A stretch of DNA of 64,000 nucleotides from an uncultured Lachnospiraceae bacterium (GCA_934343915.1 CAKRIL010000014.1:9246-73245), one strand, 5' to 3'. Numbered from the stretch's first letter, positions 1 through 9,190 are shown. The notes: generated by a model from the letters alone, not told the origin. Translations and numbers: made by a program.

Positions 1-968
1 CGGATGTCATTATAATAGATGAGATGTCGATGGTGGATATTTTCCTTATGAACAGTCTTTTGAAGGCTGTAACGCCGGGAACGAGACTTATTCTTGTGGG
101 CGATGTCAACCAGCTTCCGTCGGTAGGCCCGGGAAATGTCCTGAGGGATATTATAGCGTCGGAACGATTCAATGTGGTCAAGCTGACAAAGATATTCCGC
201 CAGGCTACCGAGAGTGATATCATCGTGAATGCGCATAAGATAAATGCCGGTGAGAAGTTCGCGATAGGCCCTTCGAGCAAGGATTTTATATTCATAAAAA
301 GAGAGGAAGCGAGCAATGTTATAGGCGCGATGATTACGCTTGTGGCGCAGAAGCTTCCAAAATATGTTGATGCCAAGCCGTTTGACATTCAGGTGCTTAC
401 ACCTACAAGAAAAGGAATGTTAGGCGTTGAAAGGCTTAACACCGTATTGCAGGAATACCTTAATCCTAAGGATTCCTCCAAGCAGGAAAAGGAAACAGGC
501 ACGACAATATTCCGTGAAGGGGATAAGGTCATGCAGATAAAGAATAATTATCAGATAGAATGGGAGACAAGAGGCAGACATGGCATACCGACAGACCGTG
601 GCATGGGGGTGTTCAACGGGGACATGGGTGTCATAGACAATATCAATTTCTATTCTGAGAAGCTTACCGTGAGGTTCGAGGATGACAGGTATGTCGAATA
701 TCCTTTTAAGCAGCTTGACGAGCTTGAGCTTGCGTATGCTGTTACCGTACATAAATCTCAGGGAAGCGAGTACCCGGCGGTTGTGATTCCGCTTCTGTCG
801 GGACCGAGGATGCTTATGAACCGCAATATACTGTATACGGCGGTTACAAGAGCAAAAAAGTGTGTTTGTATCGTTGGAACGGAAGAGGTATTCTATGGAA
901 TGGTTGAGAACGGCAACGAACAGAAGCGCTATTCGACTCTTGCAAAGCGGATACAGGAATGCGGTTAA
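1..968 (+). CDS. recD2: ATP-dependent RecD-like DNA helicase (RecD2), 3' part
   Basis: Superfamily 1B 5'-3' DNA helicase acting in recombination and repair. The gene starts before the window; the open frame runs from base 3 and gives 321 C-terminal residues. Visible helicase motifs in order: Walker B (IIIDEMSM), motif III (LVGDVNQLPSVGPGN), motif IV (TKIFRQ), motif V (TVHKSQGSEY) and motif VI (LYTAVTRAKK). These are characteristic of RecD2. The next gene, comFC, starts inside its 3' end, so the two are translationally linked. The N-terminal half, including the OB/HhH region and Walker A, lies outside the window. Confidence 0.93.
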   Translation, partial: DVIIIDEMSMVDIFLMNSLLKAVTPGTRLILVGDVNQLPSVGPGNVLRDIIASERFNVVKLTKIFRQATESDIIVNAHKINAGEKFAIGPSSKDFIFIKREEASNVIGAMITLVAQKLPKYVDAKPFDIQVLTPTRKGMLGVERLNTVLQEYLNPKDSSKQEKETGTTIFREGDKVMQIKNNYQIEWETRGRHGIPTDRGMGVFNGDMGVIDNINFYSEKLTVRFEDDRYVEYPFKQLDELELAYAVTVHKSQGSEYPAVVIPLLSGPRMLMNRNILYTAVTRAKKCVCIVGTEEVFYGMVENGNEQKRYSTLAKRIQECG

Positions 969-1653
969 TACACTTTTTCCGGGCAGATGCCCGATATGTG
1001 AGACGCTTGTCGATGCAGTCGGCGATGTATGTACTGACTGCGCGGGAAAGCTTAAGTATATCACATCCCCGTTCTGCATGATATGCGGGAAGCAGCTGGA
1101 AGATGATACCGGGGAAGTGTGCTCGGACTGCGAAAGAAAGCATCACAGCTTCGTAAGAGGAGTGGGAGCACTTGCGTATACCAAGGATATAAAGCAGTCC
1201 ATGTACAGATTCAAGTACAGCAACAGAAGGGAATATGCGGTATTTTATTCGGACATACTCATTAAGCTTAAGGGGCATATAATCGAGCCATGGAAGCCTG
1301 ATGTGATTGTTCCCGTACCGCTTCATGCGGCAAGATACAGGAAGAGGGGATATAATCAGGCGGGGCTTATTGCCGAAGAAATCGGCAGAAGACTTGGTGT
1401 TTTAGTTGACGAAGGACTGCTTGTAAGAAACGTCAACACGGCACCGCAAAAAGAGCTGAATGACAAGGAAAGAACAAAAAATACAAAAAATGCTTTTCAA
1501 GTAATACATAATATAGTAAAATACAAAAGAGTATTGTTGGTTGATGACATATATACTACGGGAGCTACGCTTGATGCATGCTCTGATGCACTCACGAATG
1601 CAGGGGCTGCACAGGTATATTTCGCAGCGGTGTGTATCGGCAGGGGCTTTTAG
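895..1653 (+). CDS. comFC: ComF-family phosphoribosyltransferase-like protein
   Basis: ComFC/GntX family protein associated with DNA uptake competence; the biochemical role is not settled. The 252-aa product has an N-terminal double zinc-finger-like segment (CPIC..CTDC, CMIC..CSDC, residues about 25-80) and a type I phosphoribosyltransferase domain with the PRPP loop VLLVDDIYTTGAT near residue 215. Start chosen at the ATG at 895, because GGAAGAGG lies 6 bases upstream. A longer frame from 862 has no comparable site and begins deeper in recD2. The gene overlaps recD2 by 74 bases. No comFA or comFB precedes it, which is usual in Clostridia. Confidence 0.9.
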   Translation: MEWLRTATNRSAIRLLQSGYRNAVNTLFPGRCPICETLVDAVGDVCTDCAGKLKYITSPFCMICGKQLEDDTGEVCSDCERKHHSFVRGVGALAYTKDIKQSMYRFKYSNRREYAVFYSDILIKLKGHIIEPWKPDVIVPVPLHAARYRKRGYNQAGLIAEEIGRRLGVLVDEGLLVRNVNTAPQKELNDKERTKNTKNAFQVIHNIVKYKRVLLVDDIYTTGATLDACSDALTNAGAAQVYFAAVCIGRGF

Positions 1654-1699
1654 CAATGTATATGTATACCGACGATGTCAGTGAATGGAGGCAGATGGT

Positions 1700-2110
1700 A
1701 TGGAAGTCAGAAATTGCAGAGGTTGTGGAAGACTGTTTAGTTACATTGAGGGCGGAAGCTATCTGTGCCCTGCATGTCAGGAGGAGCTGGAGGACAAGTT
1801 TCAGGTAGCCAAGACTTATATCAGAGAGAATAAGAATGCAAGTATACATGATGTTGCTGAGGCTGCTGATGTGAGCGTGAAGCAGATAGAGAAGTGGGTG
1901 CGTGAGGAGAGGCTTGCATTTGCAGATGATTCACCTGTGGGTATTGCATGTGAGAAGTGCGGAGCGATGATTCGTTCAGGAAGATTCTGTGAGGCATGTA
2001 AGTCCAGCATGGCTAATCATCTTTCTGAATTGTATGAGGAGCCTAAGAAGGCTGAGTTTGTCAAGAAGGACGTACGTGACAGTGCAAGAATGAGATTTCT
2101 TAACAAGTAG
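1700..2110 (+). CDS. yvyF: YvyF-like flagellar operon protein
   Basis: 136-aa homologue of Bacillus YvyF, which lies between comF and flgM in that genus; its role is unclear. There are two zinc-ribbon-like cysteine sets: CRGCG/CPAC at the N-terminus and CEKCG/CEAC near residues 85-105. They flank a helix-turn-helix-like segment (residues about 45-75: SIHDVAEAADVSVKQIEKWV). This layout suggests a nucleic-acid-binding regulator (inference). ATG 1700 is preferred over ATG 1685 because the GGAGG at 1687-1691 would lie inside the longer frame and is 8 bases from 1700. A terminator follows directly. Confidence 0.85.
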   Translation: MEVRNCRGCGRLFSYIEGGSYLCPACQEELEDKFQVAKTYIRENKNASIHDVAEAADVSVKQIEKWVREERLAFADDSPVGIACEKCGAMIRSGRFCEACKSSMANHLSELYEEPKKAEFVKKDVRDSARMRFLNK

Positions 2111-2130
2111 AACGGTCATTAATGAGATGA

Positions 2131-2176
2131 ACTTAGAGGATTATGAATTTTTTTCATTTTCCTCTAAGTTTTTTTA
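2131..2176 (+). terminator. Rho-independent terminator after yvyF
   Basis: Inverted repeat ACTTAGAGGA (2131-2140) / TCCTCTAAGT (2160-2169), with an inner ATGAA/TTCAT pair and a following run of seven T. It separates the recD2-comFC-yvyF unit from the flagellar genes. The 3' arm overlaps the proposed -35 of the flgM promoter. Confidence 0.85.
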
Positions 2177-2192
2177 TTTTGTGAACCGATAC
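2165..2192 (+). promoter_or_regulatory. Candidate sigma-28 (SigD/FliA) promoter for the flgM operon
   Basis: TAAG (2165-2168), 16 bases, then ACCGATAC (2185-2192). This compares with the sigma-28 consensus TAAA-N15/16-GCCGATAT. It lies about 45 bases upstream of flgM, directly after the terminator. A sigma-28 promoter in front of its own anti-sigma factor gene is usual in flagellar systems. Confidence 0.5.
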
Positions 2193-2235
2193 ATAATACA
2201 GCAAAGAAAATTTATTTCAGGAAATGAGGGATAAT

Positions 2236-2517
2236 ATGCGTATAGATGCCTACAATCAGGTGAATATGGTATATGCGACGGCAGGAAAGACACAGGTTAA
2301 GAAGACTGCTAAGACCTCCACAACGGAAGATAAGCTTGAGATTTCACAGCTTGGCAGAGATTATCAGGTTGCCAAGGCAGCAGTAGCACAGGCGGATGAT
2401 GTCAGGGAAGACAGAGTTGCCGCAGTGAAGGAGCATTATGAGTCCGGTAAGTACAGCGTATCGGCTAACAAGCTTGCTGCCAAGCTTATAGAGAAATATA
2501 ACACGACAGTGTTTTAG
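2236..2517 (+). CDS. flgM: Anti-sigma-28 factor FlgM
   Basis: 93-aa FlgM: it holds sigma-28 inactive until the hook-basal body is finished, then is exported. The N-terminus MRIDAYNQV and the C-terminal helical segment (VAAVKEHYESGKYSVSANKL) match clostridial FlgM. Start chosen at ATG 2236, with GAGGG 5 bases upstream; an ATG at 2224 lies before this site. First gene of the late flagellar operon, followed by flgN. Confidence 0.9.
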   Translation: MRIDAYNQVNMVYATAGKTQVKKTAKTSTTEDKLEISQLGRDYQVAKAAVAQADDVREDRVAAVKEHYESGKYSVSANKLAAKLIEKYNTTVF

Positions 2518-2535
2518 AAGGGTGTGACCTAATAA

Positions 2536-3051
2536 GTGGCGAGTCTTATAGATATACTTATAAGTACATTAGAACAGGAAAATACAGAATATGAGAGTCT
2601 TTTAGAGCTCGGACTTGAGAAGACGGGTATAATTATCCGCAACGATGTCGAGGAGCTTTCAAGGATGGTAGAAAAGGAACAGCTTGTGGTGGATAGAATC
2701 ATTGTGCTGGAAAAGAAACGAACCGAGGTATCGAATGATATTGCGGACGTTCTTAACAAGGATGTTAAGACCTTGACTCTCACGCGACTGATTGAACTGC
2801 TTAGTTCACAGGAGAAGGAGAGGGATGCACTTGTTTCGATTCATGACAAGCTTTCTTTAACTATGAAGAGAATGGTAGAGCTTAACGACCGCAATAAGGC
2901 GCTGCTCGAGGAGTCGATGGAGATGCTTCAATTTGAGATGAACCTTGTTCAGAGCATGAGAAGGGGACCGGAGACTAATAACTATGGCAGGGATGCATAT
3001 ATAAGCAATAACTATTCACTTCCGGACACGAGATTTGACAGGAAACAGTGA
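2536..3051 (+). CDS. flgN: Flagellar export chaperone FlgN
   Basis: 171-aa, almost wholly helical protein with a GTG start at 2536, 18 bases after flgM. The pattern (IDILISTLEQENTEYESLLEL near the N-terminus, helical coiled segments to residue 140, disordered basic tail) fits FlgN. FlgN is the chaperone of the hook-filament junction proteins FlgK and FlgL, which are encoded immediately downstream. Identification rests on fold pattern plus order flgM-flgN-flgK rather than strong sequence motifs. Confidence 0.82.
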   Translation: MASLIDILISTLEQENTEYESLLELGLEKTGIIIRNDVEELSRMVEKEQLVVDRIIVLEKKRTEVSNDIADVLNKDVKTLTLTRLIELLSSQEKERDALVSIHDKLSLTMKRMVELNDRNKALLEESMEMLQFEMNLVQSMRRGPETNNYGRDAYISNNYSLPDTRFDRKQ

Positions 3052-3075
3052 ATAAAATAGAGAAAGAGGAACACT

Positions 3076-4845
3076 ATGAGTAATATGTCGGCTTTGTATG
3101 TGGGATTATCAGGATTGGTCAATAATTCTAATGCTCTCAATACCACAGCCAATAATATGGCGAATGTCAATACAAAAGGATATGTAAGACAGCAGGTTGT
3201 GTTCGAGGATACACATTACAATACCACGAACCGTTTTGCTACTGCCACGCTTCAGAAGGGACTTGGAGTTACGATTCAGGATGTCTCGCATGTGAGAGAT
3301 ATTCTTCTTGATGAGGCATACCGCAAGGAGAATGGAAGATACGGCTTCTATGATAAGCTTCTCAATGCGACAGATGAGATACAGACACAGCTTGGAGAGC
3401 TTAACGGAGTGTCCTATCAGGAATCCATGAAGGATCTGCTCTCGGCAATCAACGAGGTTTCCAAGACACCTGATGACAACACGGCAAGATCCGCACTTGT
3501 ACAGAGCGCGGTGACCTTCCTTGACCGTTCGCAGGCTGTATATAAGGGACTGGTAAGCTATCAGAGCAATCTTAATACTGAGATATATAACATAACCAAC
3601 CGTATCAATGAGATAGGCGAACAGATTATGAGCCTCAACAGACAGATTGCACAGATAGAGAGCGGTGTTGAAACTGCCATGACACTCAGGGATGAGAGGG
3701 ATCTTCTGCTTGATGAGCTGTCGGGCTATGCCAAGATAGATTACACAGAGGATTCAAGAGGAATTGTGTCAGTTATGCTTGAAGGCCAGTTTTTCTGCGA
3801 TAATATGAGCGTGTCGCATCTTGGACTTGAGACGGTGGAAGGAACTGATTTCTATATTCCGGTATGGAAGGAAATGAAAAATGAGCCGCTTTATAATATG
3901 GAGATAACGATGTCGACGGCTAACAATACAGACATCGGTTCCCTTAAGGGGCTGCTTGCAGCGAGAGGAACCATTTCTCCTACATATGCGAATATGACTG
4001 CACCGGCACAGGTTGTCACACAGATGCCTGACAGAGCAGATTACGGAAGCGATGAGGACTATAATGATGCCGTTGCCGCATATACGGCATACAGAGATTA
4101 CTTAAGCTTTGAGGACAGTAAGGATTATTCGGTTCTTACAAGAACGATTGCCAATTTCGATAAGCTTGTCAACAGCATTGTTGAAAAAATCAATGATGTG
4201 CTCAGCCCTATGAAGGACGCCACGGTAACATATGTTGATGGTAACGGCAATACGGTAACATACACAGGAAAGATCCTTGATACCGACAAGGCAGGGTACG
4301 GTAAGGACACCGACAAGTCAATCGGAGAGGAGCTTTTTTCAAGAAAGTATACTGACAGATATACCAAGGTTACGGGAACTGACGGCAATACATATTACCT
4401 GTATAATACCAAGAATACATTTGGCACGGATTCGATATATTCCGTAGCGAATCTCGAGATTAACCCTAAGGTATTAAAGGATTTCACGGTAATCCCGCTC
4501 AACCAGGCAGACGGCAAGGTGGATTACGATAAGGCAAAGGAGCTTACGGAGCAGTTCTCCGGCAAGTACCTCACCTTCGGTGACGGCACGGAGAAGATGA
4601 CCTTCGAGAAGTTCTATGAGTCACTTATAGATGATGTCGGCAGTGAGGGAAGCGTATATGCGAGCATGGTTGACAATGAGCAGACTCTTTCGAACGGAAT
4701 CGATGACGGAAGACAGGCGGTTATGGGAGTGAATTCGGATGAGGAACTCACGAATATGATTCGCTATCAGCAGGCATACAATGCAGCCTCGAGATACATC
4801 AACGTTATTACGACAATGATGGATACGGTTTTGCAGATTATATAA
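3076..4845 (+). CDS. flgK: Flagellar hook-associated protein 1 (FlgK), copy 1
   Basis: 589-aa FlgK, the first junction ring between hook and filament. The N-terminal flagellar rod/hook motif is present (SALYVGLSGLVNNSNALNTT, then NNMANVNTKGYVRQ), as is the C-terminal FlgK helix (LTNMIRYQQAYNAASRYINV...MMDTVLQII). ATG 3076 is preceded by AAGAGGA. A second, divergent flgK follows after 28 bases. The central region is variable and Asp/Tyr-rich. Confidence 0.93.
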   Translation: MSNMSALYVGLSGLVNNSNALNTTANNMANVNTKGYVRQQVVFEDTHYNTTNRFATATLQKGLGVTIQDVSHVRDILLDEAYRKENGRYGFYDKLLNATDEIQTQLGELNGVSYQESMKDLLSAINEVSKTPDDNTARSALVQSAVTFLDRSQAVYKGLVSYQSNLNTEIYNITNRINEIGEQIMSLNRQIAQIESGVETAMTLRDERDLLLDELSGYAKIDYTEDSRGIVSVMLEGQFFCDNMSVSHLGLETVEGTDFYIPVWKEMKNEPLYNMEITMSTANNTDIGSLKGLLAARGTISPTYANMTAPAQVVTQMPDRADYGSDEDYNDAVAAYTAYRDYLSFEDSKDYSVLTRTIANFDKLVNSIVEKINDVLSPMKDATVTYVDGNGNTVTYTGKILDTDKAGYGKDTDKSIGEELFSRKYTDRYTKVTGTDGNTYYLYNTKNTFGTDSIYSVANLEINPKVLKDFTVIPLNQADGKVDYDKAKELTEQFSGKYLTFGDGTEKMTFEKFYESLIDDVGSEGSVYASMVDNEQTLSNGIDDGRQAVMGVNSDEELTNMIRYQQAYNAASRYINVITTMMDTVLQII

Positions 4846-4873
4846 TTAAGGCATAGAAGGGAGATGTGCGGGA

Positions 4874-6415
4874 ATGCCGAATACATTTTTCGGAATGACA
4901 ATAGGAGCCTCAGGACTTACGGCAAGTAATGCGGCAATCAATACAACGGCACACAACATATCCAACATAAATACTAAGGGATACACAAGACAGTCAACAC
5001 TTCAGCAGGCAAGCTACGCGATCAAGGTATATAAGCCATACGGAGCAGTCGGAACCGGTGTGACCGTAACAGATATTTTACAGTCAAGAAGTGAATATTA
5101 TGATGAAAGATACAGAACCAACAACTCACAGTGTGGTCAGTATGAGACACTTCAGACATACTCCAATCTGGTGCAGTCCTATCTTGACGAGTTCAACACG
5201 GACGGATTCATAACAGAGTATAACAACCTGTTCAAGACAATCGATTCGCTCGCTTCCGACCCGAGCAGTGAGGTTAAGAGAGGACAGTTCTTGAGCTATA
5301 TGTCCAGCATATGCGAATATTTTAATACATTGTCAGCCAATCTTCAGAATACACAGAATGATATTAATGAGGAGATTAAGTCGTCGGTGTCTACCATCAA
5401 CACGATGGCGGAGCAGTTAGCTGCACTCAATAAGCAGATTAATACAATAGAAGCATCGGGAGGAACCGCGAACGACCTTCGGGATGCAAGAAATCTTATA
5501 ATAGACCAGCTTTCATACTATGCCGACGTAAGAGTTGAGGAGAGAAGCATAGGTAGCGGAGTGACCGACTGTACAATCTTTTTCAACGGACAGGAGCTTG
5601 TGAGCGGTTACAGCTACAATACACTTGAATGTGTGGCAAGGGAGACCTCCAACAAGCGTAATGCCAGTGACGCATCGGGACTGTATGACATCAGATGGAA
5701 TAACGGTAATCCGTACAACCCTTATGAGGAGAGCGAAAGAGGAAGCCTTAAGGCTCTGTTCGATATGCGCGACGGCTGCAACGATTCCTATGAGGTTGTC
5801 AATACGGACGCAGCAGGTAATCAGTCGCTTGAGGTAGTAAGTGATTCTTATAGAAACCCTTCCTACAAGGGTATACCTTATTATCAGTCACAGCTTAACC
5901 GGTTCGTGACAGCATTTGCAAAGGAATTCAATGATATCATATCCAAGGGACAGCTTGACGACGGTACAGTTACGGGTGAACCGCTTCTTCAGTCTAAGTA
6001 CAATACCGATTATGTGACGGCAGCGAACATTACTGTCAACCCGGATATGCTTAACGACCTGTCGAAGCTTCCGTTATCCTATGACGTGTCACGCGGAGAT
6101 GAGAATTCCGACTTGGCGAAGGATATGTACGCACTTAAGGACAAGGTAACAATAAAGAGCGGAACATACTGGGATTTCCTTTCCTCGATTGTATCAGAGA
6201 TAGGTGTTGATACGAAGAGAACCGAGACATTCAGCTCGAACTATTCCAATGTTAAGGCGGCTGTTGAGACGCAGAGAACATCAATATCGGGCGTAGATGA
6301 GGATGAGGAAGGAATAGAGCTTGTAAAGTTTCAGCATGCGTATGACTTATCATCGAAGGTTATTTCGGTTATGAATCAGATATACAGTAAGCTCATAGAG
6401 GAGACAGGATTGTAA
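4874..6415 (+). CDS. flgK: Flagellar hook-associated protein 1 (FlgK), divergent copy 2
   Basis: 513-aa paralogue of the preceding FlgK. N-terminal motif FFGMTIGASGLTASNAAINT...HNISNINTKGYTRQ and C-terminal motif LVKFQHAYDLSSKVISVMNQIYSKLI are intact, but the middle is unlike copy 1. Both terminal assembly domains look functional, so it is not a pseudogene. Tandem flgK genes could form a mixed junction ring or serve different growth conditions (inference). Same operon, with flgL 31 bases downstream. Confidence 0.88.
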   Translation: MPNTFFGMTIGASGLTASNAAINTTAHNISNINTKGYTRQSTLQQASYAIKVYKPYGAVGTGVTVTDILQSRSEYYDERYRTNNSQCGQYETLQTYSNLVQSYLDEFNTDGFITEYNNLFKTIDSLASDPSSEVKRGQFLSYMSSICEYFNTLSANLQNTQNDINEEIKSSVSTINTMAEQLAALNKQINTIEASGGTANDLRDARNLIIDQLSYYADVRVEERSIGSGVTDCTIFFNGQELVSGYSYNTLECVARETSNKRNASDASGLYDIRWNNGNPYNPYEESERGSLKALFDMRDGCNDSYEVVNTDAAGNQSLEVVSDSYRNPSYKGIPYYQSQLNRFVTAFAKEFNDIISKGQLDDGTVTGEPLLQSKYNTDYVTAANITVNPDMLNDLSKLPLSYDVSRGDENSDLAKDMYALKDKVTIKSGTYWDFLSSIVSEIGVDTKRTETFSSNYSNVKAAVETQRTSISGVDEDEEGIELVKFQHAYDLSSKVISVMNQIYSKLIEETGL

Positions 6416-6446
6416 AATCCTGCTTTAGCAGCAGAAGGGAGACAAC

Positions 6447-7919
6447 ATGCGAATTACCAACACAATGATGACTAACACTACGATGCGTAATGTTAATAAA
6501 TCGAAGAATAATCTGTATACGACAGAGCAGCAGATGGCATCACAGAAGAAGATATCGAAGCCGTCTGATGACCCTATCATAGCTATACGAGCACTTTCAC
6601 TCAGAACCAGCCTTGCAGAGGTTGAACAGTATCTTAAGAAAAATGTTCCTGATGCCAAGGCATGGATTAAGCTCACAGAGACTTCTCTTGACAATATGGA
6701 CGGTATCTACACAGACCTTGTAAAGCTCTGCACACAGGGTGAGAACGATACCTTCGAGACCAACAACAGACAGGCAATTATACAGAGTATACAGCAGTAC
6801 CGGGATGCGATGTATGCCGAGGGCAATGCGGACAGCTCGGGAAGATATATATTCACGGGCTACAGAACTGACCGTTCCCTTACATTCCTTAACTCAACTG
6901 AGACACAGGTATCATACAGGATTAACCAGAACTTTACGGGTGATGATTTTATAACTGCAAAGTATATGAAGAACAGTGTGGATATCAATAATATCGCAAG
7001 TGTTCCGTCATCAGCCACTCCTGAGACTAAAGAAGTATACAGACTCAGGCTTGCTTATGACAACTGTGCATATGATGCGGCAGATGCAGATACTATTCCA
7101 TCGATTACCGTTGATGGTCAGGCATACACGGGAACCGTGACAGCAGTAAGCTCACAGGAATTAGAGAAACTTATAACAGCGGGAAATATGGCTGATGATA
7201 CAGCATATTATGTGTACGATAAGGGAGAGATTGCCTTCACCCAGGATACTTACAAGACACTTAAGAATGCATCTGATATATCAGTTCAGTTCCGCAAGGA
7301 TGAATTCGAGAAGGGGGATATCCGCCCGGAGCATTATTTTGACTGTGAGGACTTGACTAACGGTCAGAAATACACATTGGGAGATAATCAGGACATTGAG
7401 TATACAATCAATTTCAGCCAGACACTCAAGGTCAATACCCGTGCAACGGATGTATTAAGCTACAATATAGGAAGAGATCTGGACGATCTTATGAGCAGTC
7501 TGACTAATGTGGCTGATATCGAGGCTAAGATTTCAAAGCTCACGGACATGAAGGGTTCAGAGCTCTATGCAGGTCAGCAGGATCAGCTGGAGTCGATGAT
7601 TGACGCTGCCAACAAGGAGCTTGACTATGCAAAGAACTACATGGAGGAGCTTTTTGCAAAGGGAATCACACAGATGAAGGGCTATCAGTCGACACTCAAC
7701 TCAGAGATATCGGATGTCGGAAGCCGCGAGGTAAGACTTACGCTTGCCGAGAGCAGACTCACACAGCAGCAGACGACCTTCAAGGATTTAAAGTCCAAGA
7801 ACGAGGATGTTGAGCTTGAGGACATCACCGTTGAGTTCGCATCGGCTGAGACAGTGTATGATGCTGCCATCGCAACTGCGGCAAAGACCGTGAGACAGTC
7901 ATTGCTGGATTACATCTAA
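6447..7919 (+). CDS. flgL: Flagellar hook-associated protein 3 (FlgL)
   Basis: 490-aa FlgL, the second junction protein. The flagellin-like N-terminal domain is clear (MRITNTMMTNTTMRNVNKSK, QQMASQKKISKPSDDP), and the C-terminal coiled region ends in TVYDAAIATAAKTVRQSLLDYI. At 490 residues it is much longer than the roughly 300 residues usual for FlgL, because of an inserted central domain (about residues 170-330). ATG 6447 follows AAGGGAG. Confidence 0.9.
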   Translation: MRITNTMMTNTTMRNVNKSKNNLYTTEQQMASQKKISKPSDDPIIAIRALSLRTSLAEVEQYLKKNVPDAKAWIKLTETSLDNMDGIYTDLVKLCTQGENDTFETNNRQAIIQSIQQYRDAMYAEGNADSSGRYIFTGYRTDRSLTFLNSTETQVSYRINQNFTGDDFITAKYMKNSVDINNIASVPSSATPETKEVYRLRLAYDNCAYDAADADTIPSITVDGQAYTGTVTAVSSQELEKLITAGNMADDTAYYVYDKGEIAFTQDTYKTLKNASDISVQFRKDEFEKGDIRPEHYFDCEDLTNGQKYTLGDNQDIEYTINFSQTLKVNTRATDVLSYNIGRDLDDLMSSLTNVADIEAKISKLTDMKGSELYAGQQDQLESMIDAANKELDYAKNYMEELFAKGITQMKGYQSTLNSEISDVGSREVRLTLAESRLTQQQTTFKDLKSKNEDVELEDITVEFASAETVYDAAIATAAKTVRQSLLDYI

Positions 7920-7944
7920 TATGCATTAGGGAAGGAGAAGTACC

Positions 7945-8406
7945 ATGAAGGTAAATACTCGTTTATTTGGGGAGATAGATGCAGCTGAGGATAGGATAAT
8001 CAGTTTTACGACAGGTATTATGGGATTTGAGGAATATGTGCATTACACGCTTATCTTTAATGCTGAGAAAAAGGGCAATATTATGTGGCTTCAGTCTCTT
8101 GATGAGCCGGAGCTTGCATTTACCGTTATGGATCCTATGAAGATCGTGCCGGAGTACAATCCTGTCGTTGAGGATGAATGGCTTGCACCTCTCGGAGAGG
8201 TTGAGACGGAGGATGATTATTTCCTTCTCTCGGTTGTCACGGTACCGTCAGACCTTACTAAGATGACGGCTAATCTCAAGGCTCCGATTGTAATCAACAT
8301 GAAGACAATGAAAGCTTGCCAGATTATTGTCAACAATGATGACTATCAGGTACGCTACAATGTATATGATTGCGTAAAGAAGATGAAGGAGGGTGCCGAA
8401 TGCTAG
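7945..8406 (+). CDS. fliW: Flagellar assembly factor FliW
   Basis: 153-aa FliW. In Bacillus it binds flagellin, and when flagellin is exported it binds CsrA and relieves repression of flagellin translation. Family features seen: F(T)TGIMGFEEYVHYTLI, LQSLDEPELAFTVMDP and LKAPIVINMKTMKACQIIVNNDDYQVRY. RBS AAGGAGAAG. The last seven bases overlap csrA, coupling the two partners. Confidence 0.95.
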   Translation: MKVNTRLFGEIDAAEDRIISFTTGIMGFEEYVHYTLIFNAEKKGNIMWLQSLDEPELAFTVMDPMKIVPEYNPVVEDEWLAPLGEVETEDDYFLLSVVTVPSDLTKMTANLKAPIVINMKTMKACQIIVNNDDYQVRYNVYDCVKKMKEGAEC

Positions 8407-8618
8407 CTCTTTCGAGAAAAAAGAATGAATCTATTGTAATAGACAATAACATAGAGATAACAGTGCTTGATATCAAGGGCGACCAGATAAAGCTCGGAAT
8501 CACAGCACCTAAGTCCGTGCCTGTATACCGCAAGGAAGTGTATGTACAGATTAAGGATGCCAATAAGGCGGCAAGTCGGTCCGACGGAGCGGAGGCACTT
8601 AAGAATCTTTTGGGGTAA
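8400..8618 (+). CDS. csrA: Carbon storage regulator CsrA
   Basis: 72-aa RNA-binding regulator: MLALSRKKNESIVIDNNIEITVLDIKGDQIKLGI is the typical CsrA N-terminus (given here as a continuous span of residues 1 to about 34; key residues are L4, R6 and K7). ATG 8400 has GGAGGG 6 bases upstream and overlaps the fliW stop. A longer frame starting at 8370 would lie inside fliW and is rejected. The likely target is the flagellin leader at 12424-12521, which has a GGA-loop hairpin. Confidence 0.95.
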   Translation: MLALSRKKNESIVIDNNIEITVLDIKGDQIKLGITAPKSVPVYRKEVYVQIKDANKAASRSDGAEALKNLLG

Positions 8619-8638
8619 GTAAAAATCCACATGACTGC

Positions 8639-8666
8639 TAAACTTTTTATGTTCAGCAGCCGAAAT
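8639..8666 (+). promoter_or_regulatory. Candidate sigma-28 promoter for flaG-fliD
   Basis: TAAA (8639-8642), 16 bases, then GCCGAAAT (8659-8666): full -35 match and 7 of 8 at -10 against TAAA-N15/16-GCCGATAT. It lies in the 128-base gap between csrA and flaG, the largest gap in this part of the operon. Confidence 0.6.
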
Positions 8667-8746
8667 ACAGATGAGAGGGTAATAAGGAGCAGCTAAAGTA
8701 AAAGGTAACGTCAGTAATGTTTATGAACACATGGAGGTGTCTTGAA

Positions 8747-9190
8747 ATGACGATTGAAGGAATTAAGAATGCTGTAAATACTGTTACAGCGGGCGCTTCG
8801 ACGAATGTCACGAAGCAGCAGTCTGTTACCGAGACAAAGGAAGTCAGTGTACAGAACAATAAGCAGACAGCGGATTCGGTTAATAAGACCACGGCCGCAG
8901 ATAAGAACAACACACAGGTTAAGGACAGTGGGAAAGAGGATGAGAGCAGGGAGCAGGAGTACCAGATAAGTGAGAAGGCACTCAAGCAGAGAATCTCTGA
9001 CATCAACCGTAAGCTTAACAACAACACGATTGCAGAGTTCGGATATCACGATGATACCAACAGAGTAACAATTAAGATAGTGGACAAGGATACCAAGGAG
9101 ACAATCAAGGAGATTCCTCCTGAGAAGACTCTTGACCTCATAGCTAAGGCATGGGAGCTTGCAGGTATTCTTGTGGATGAACGAAGATAG
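8747..9190 (+). CDS. flaG: FlaG family flagellar protein
   Basis: 147-aa FlaG. Residues 1-65 are low-complexity and polar (Asn/Thr/Lys). The conserved C-terminal half has ALKQRISDINRKLNNNTIAE, FGYHDDTNRVTIKIVDKDT, IKEIPPEKTLD and KAWELAGILVDERR. FlaG is linked to filament length control in other bacteria, and the gene sits before fliD as usual. Start ATG 8747 follows GGAGGTG by 7 bases; a frame starting at 8717 lacks this spacing. Confidence 0.9.
   Translation: MTIEGIKNAVNTVTAGASTNVTKQQSVTETKEVSVQNNKQTADSVNKTTAADKNNTQVKDSGKEDESREQEYQISEKALKQRISDINRKLNNNTIAEFGYHDDTNRVTIKIVDKDTKETIKEIPPEKTLDLIAKAWELAGILVDERR

Noticed and set aside
420..1326. Overlapping minus-strand reading frames opposite recD2 and comFC
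   Set aside because: They are antisense to clear helicase and ComF motifs, lack ribosome sites and have no recognisable domain.
8370..8399. Ten extra N-terminal residues for CsrA
   Set aside because: They lie inside fliW and contain the GGAGGG site that serves ATG 8400; CsrA begins MLALSRK in all homologues known to me.
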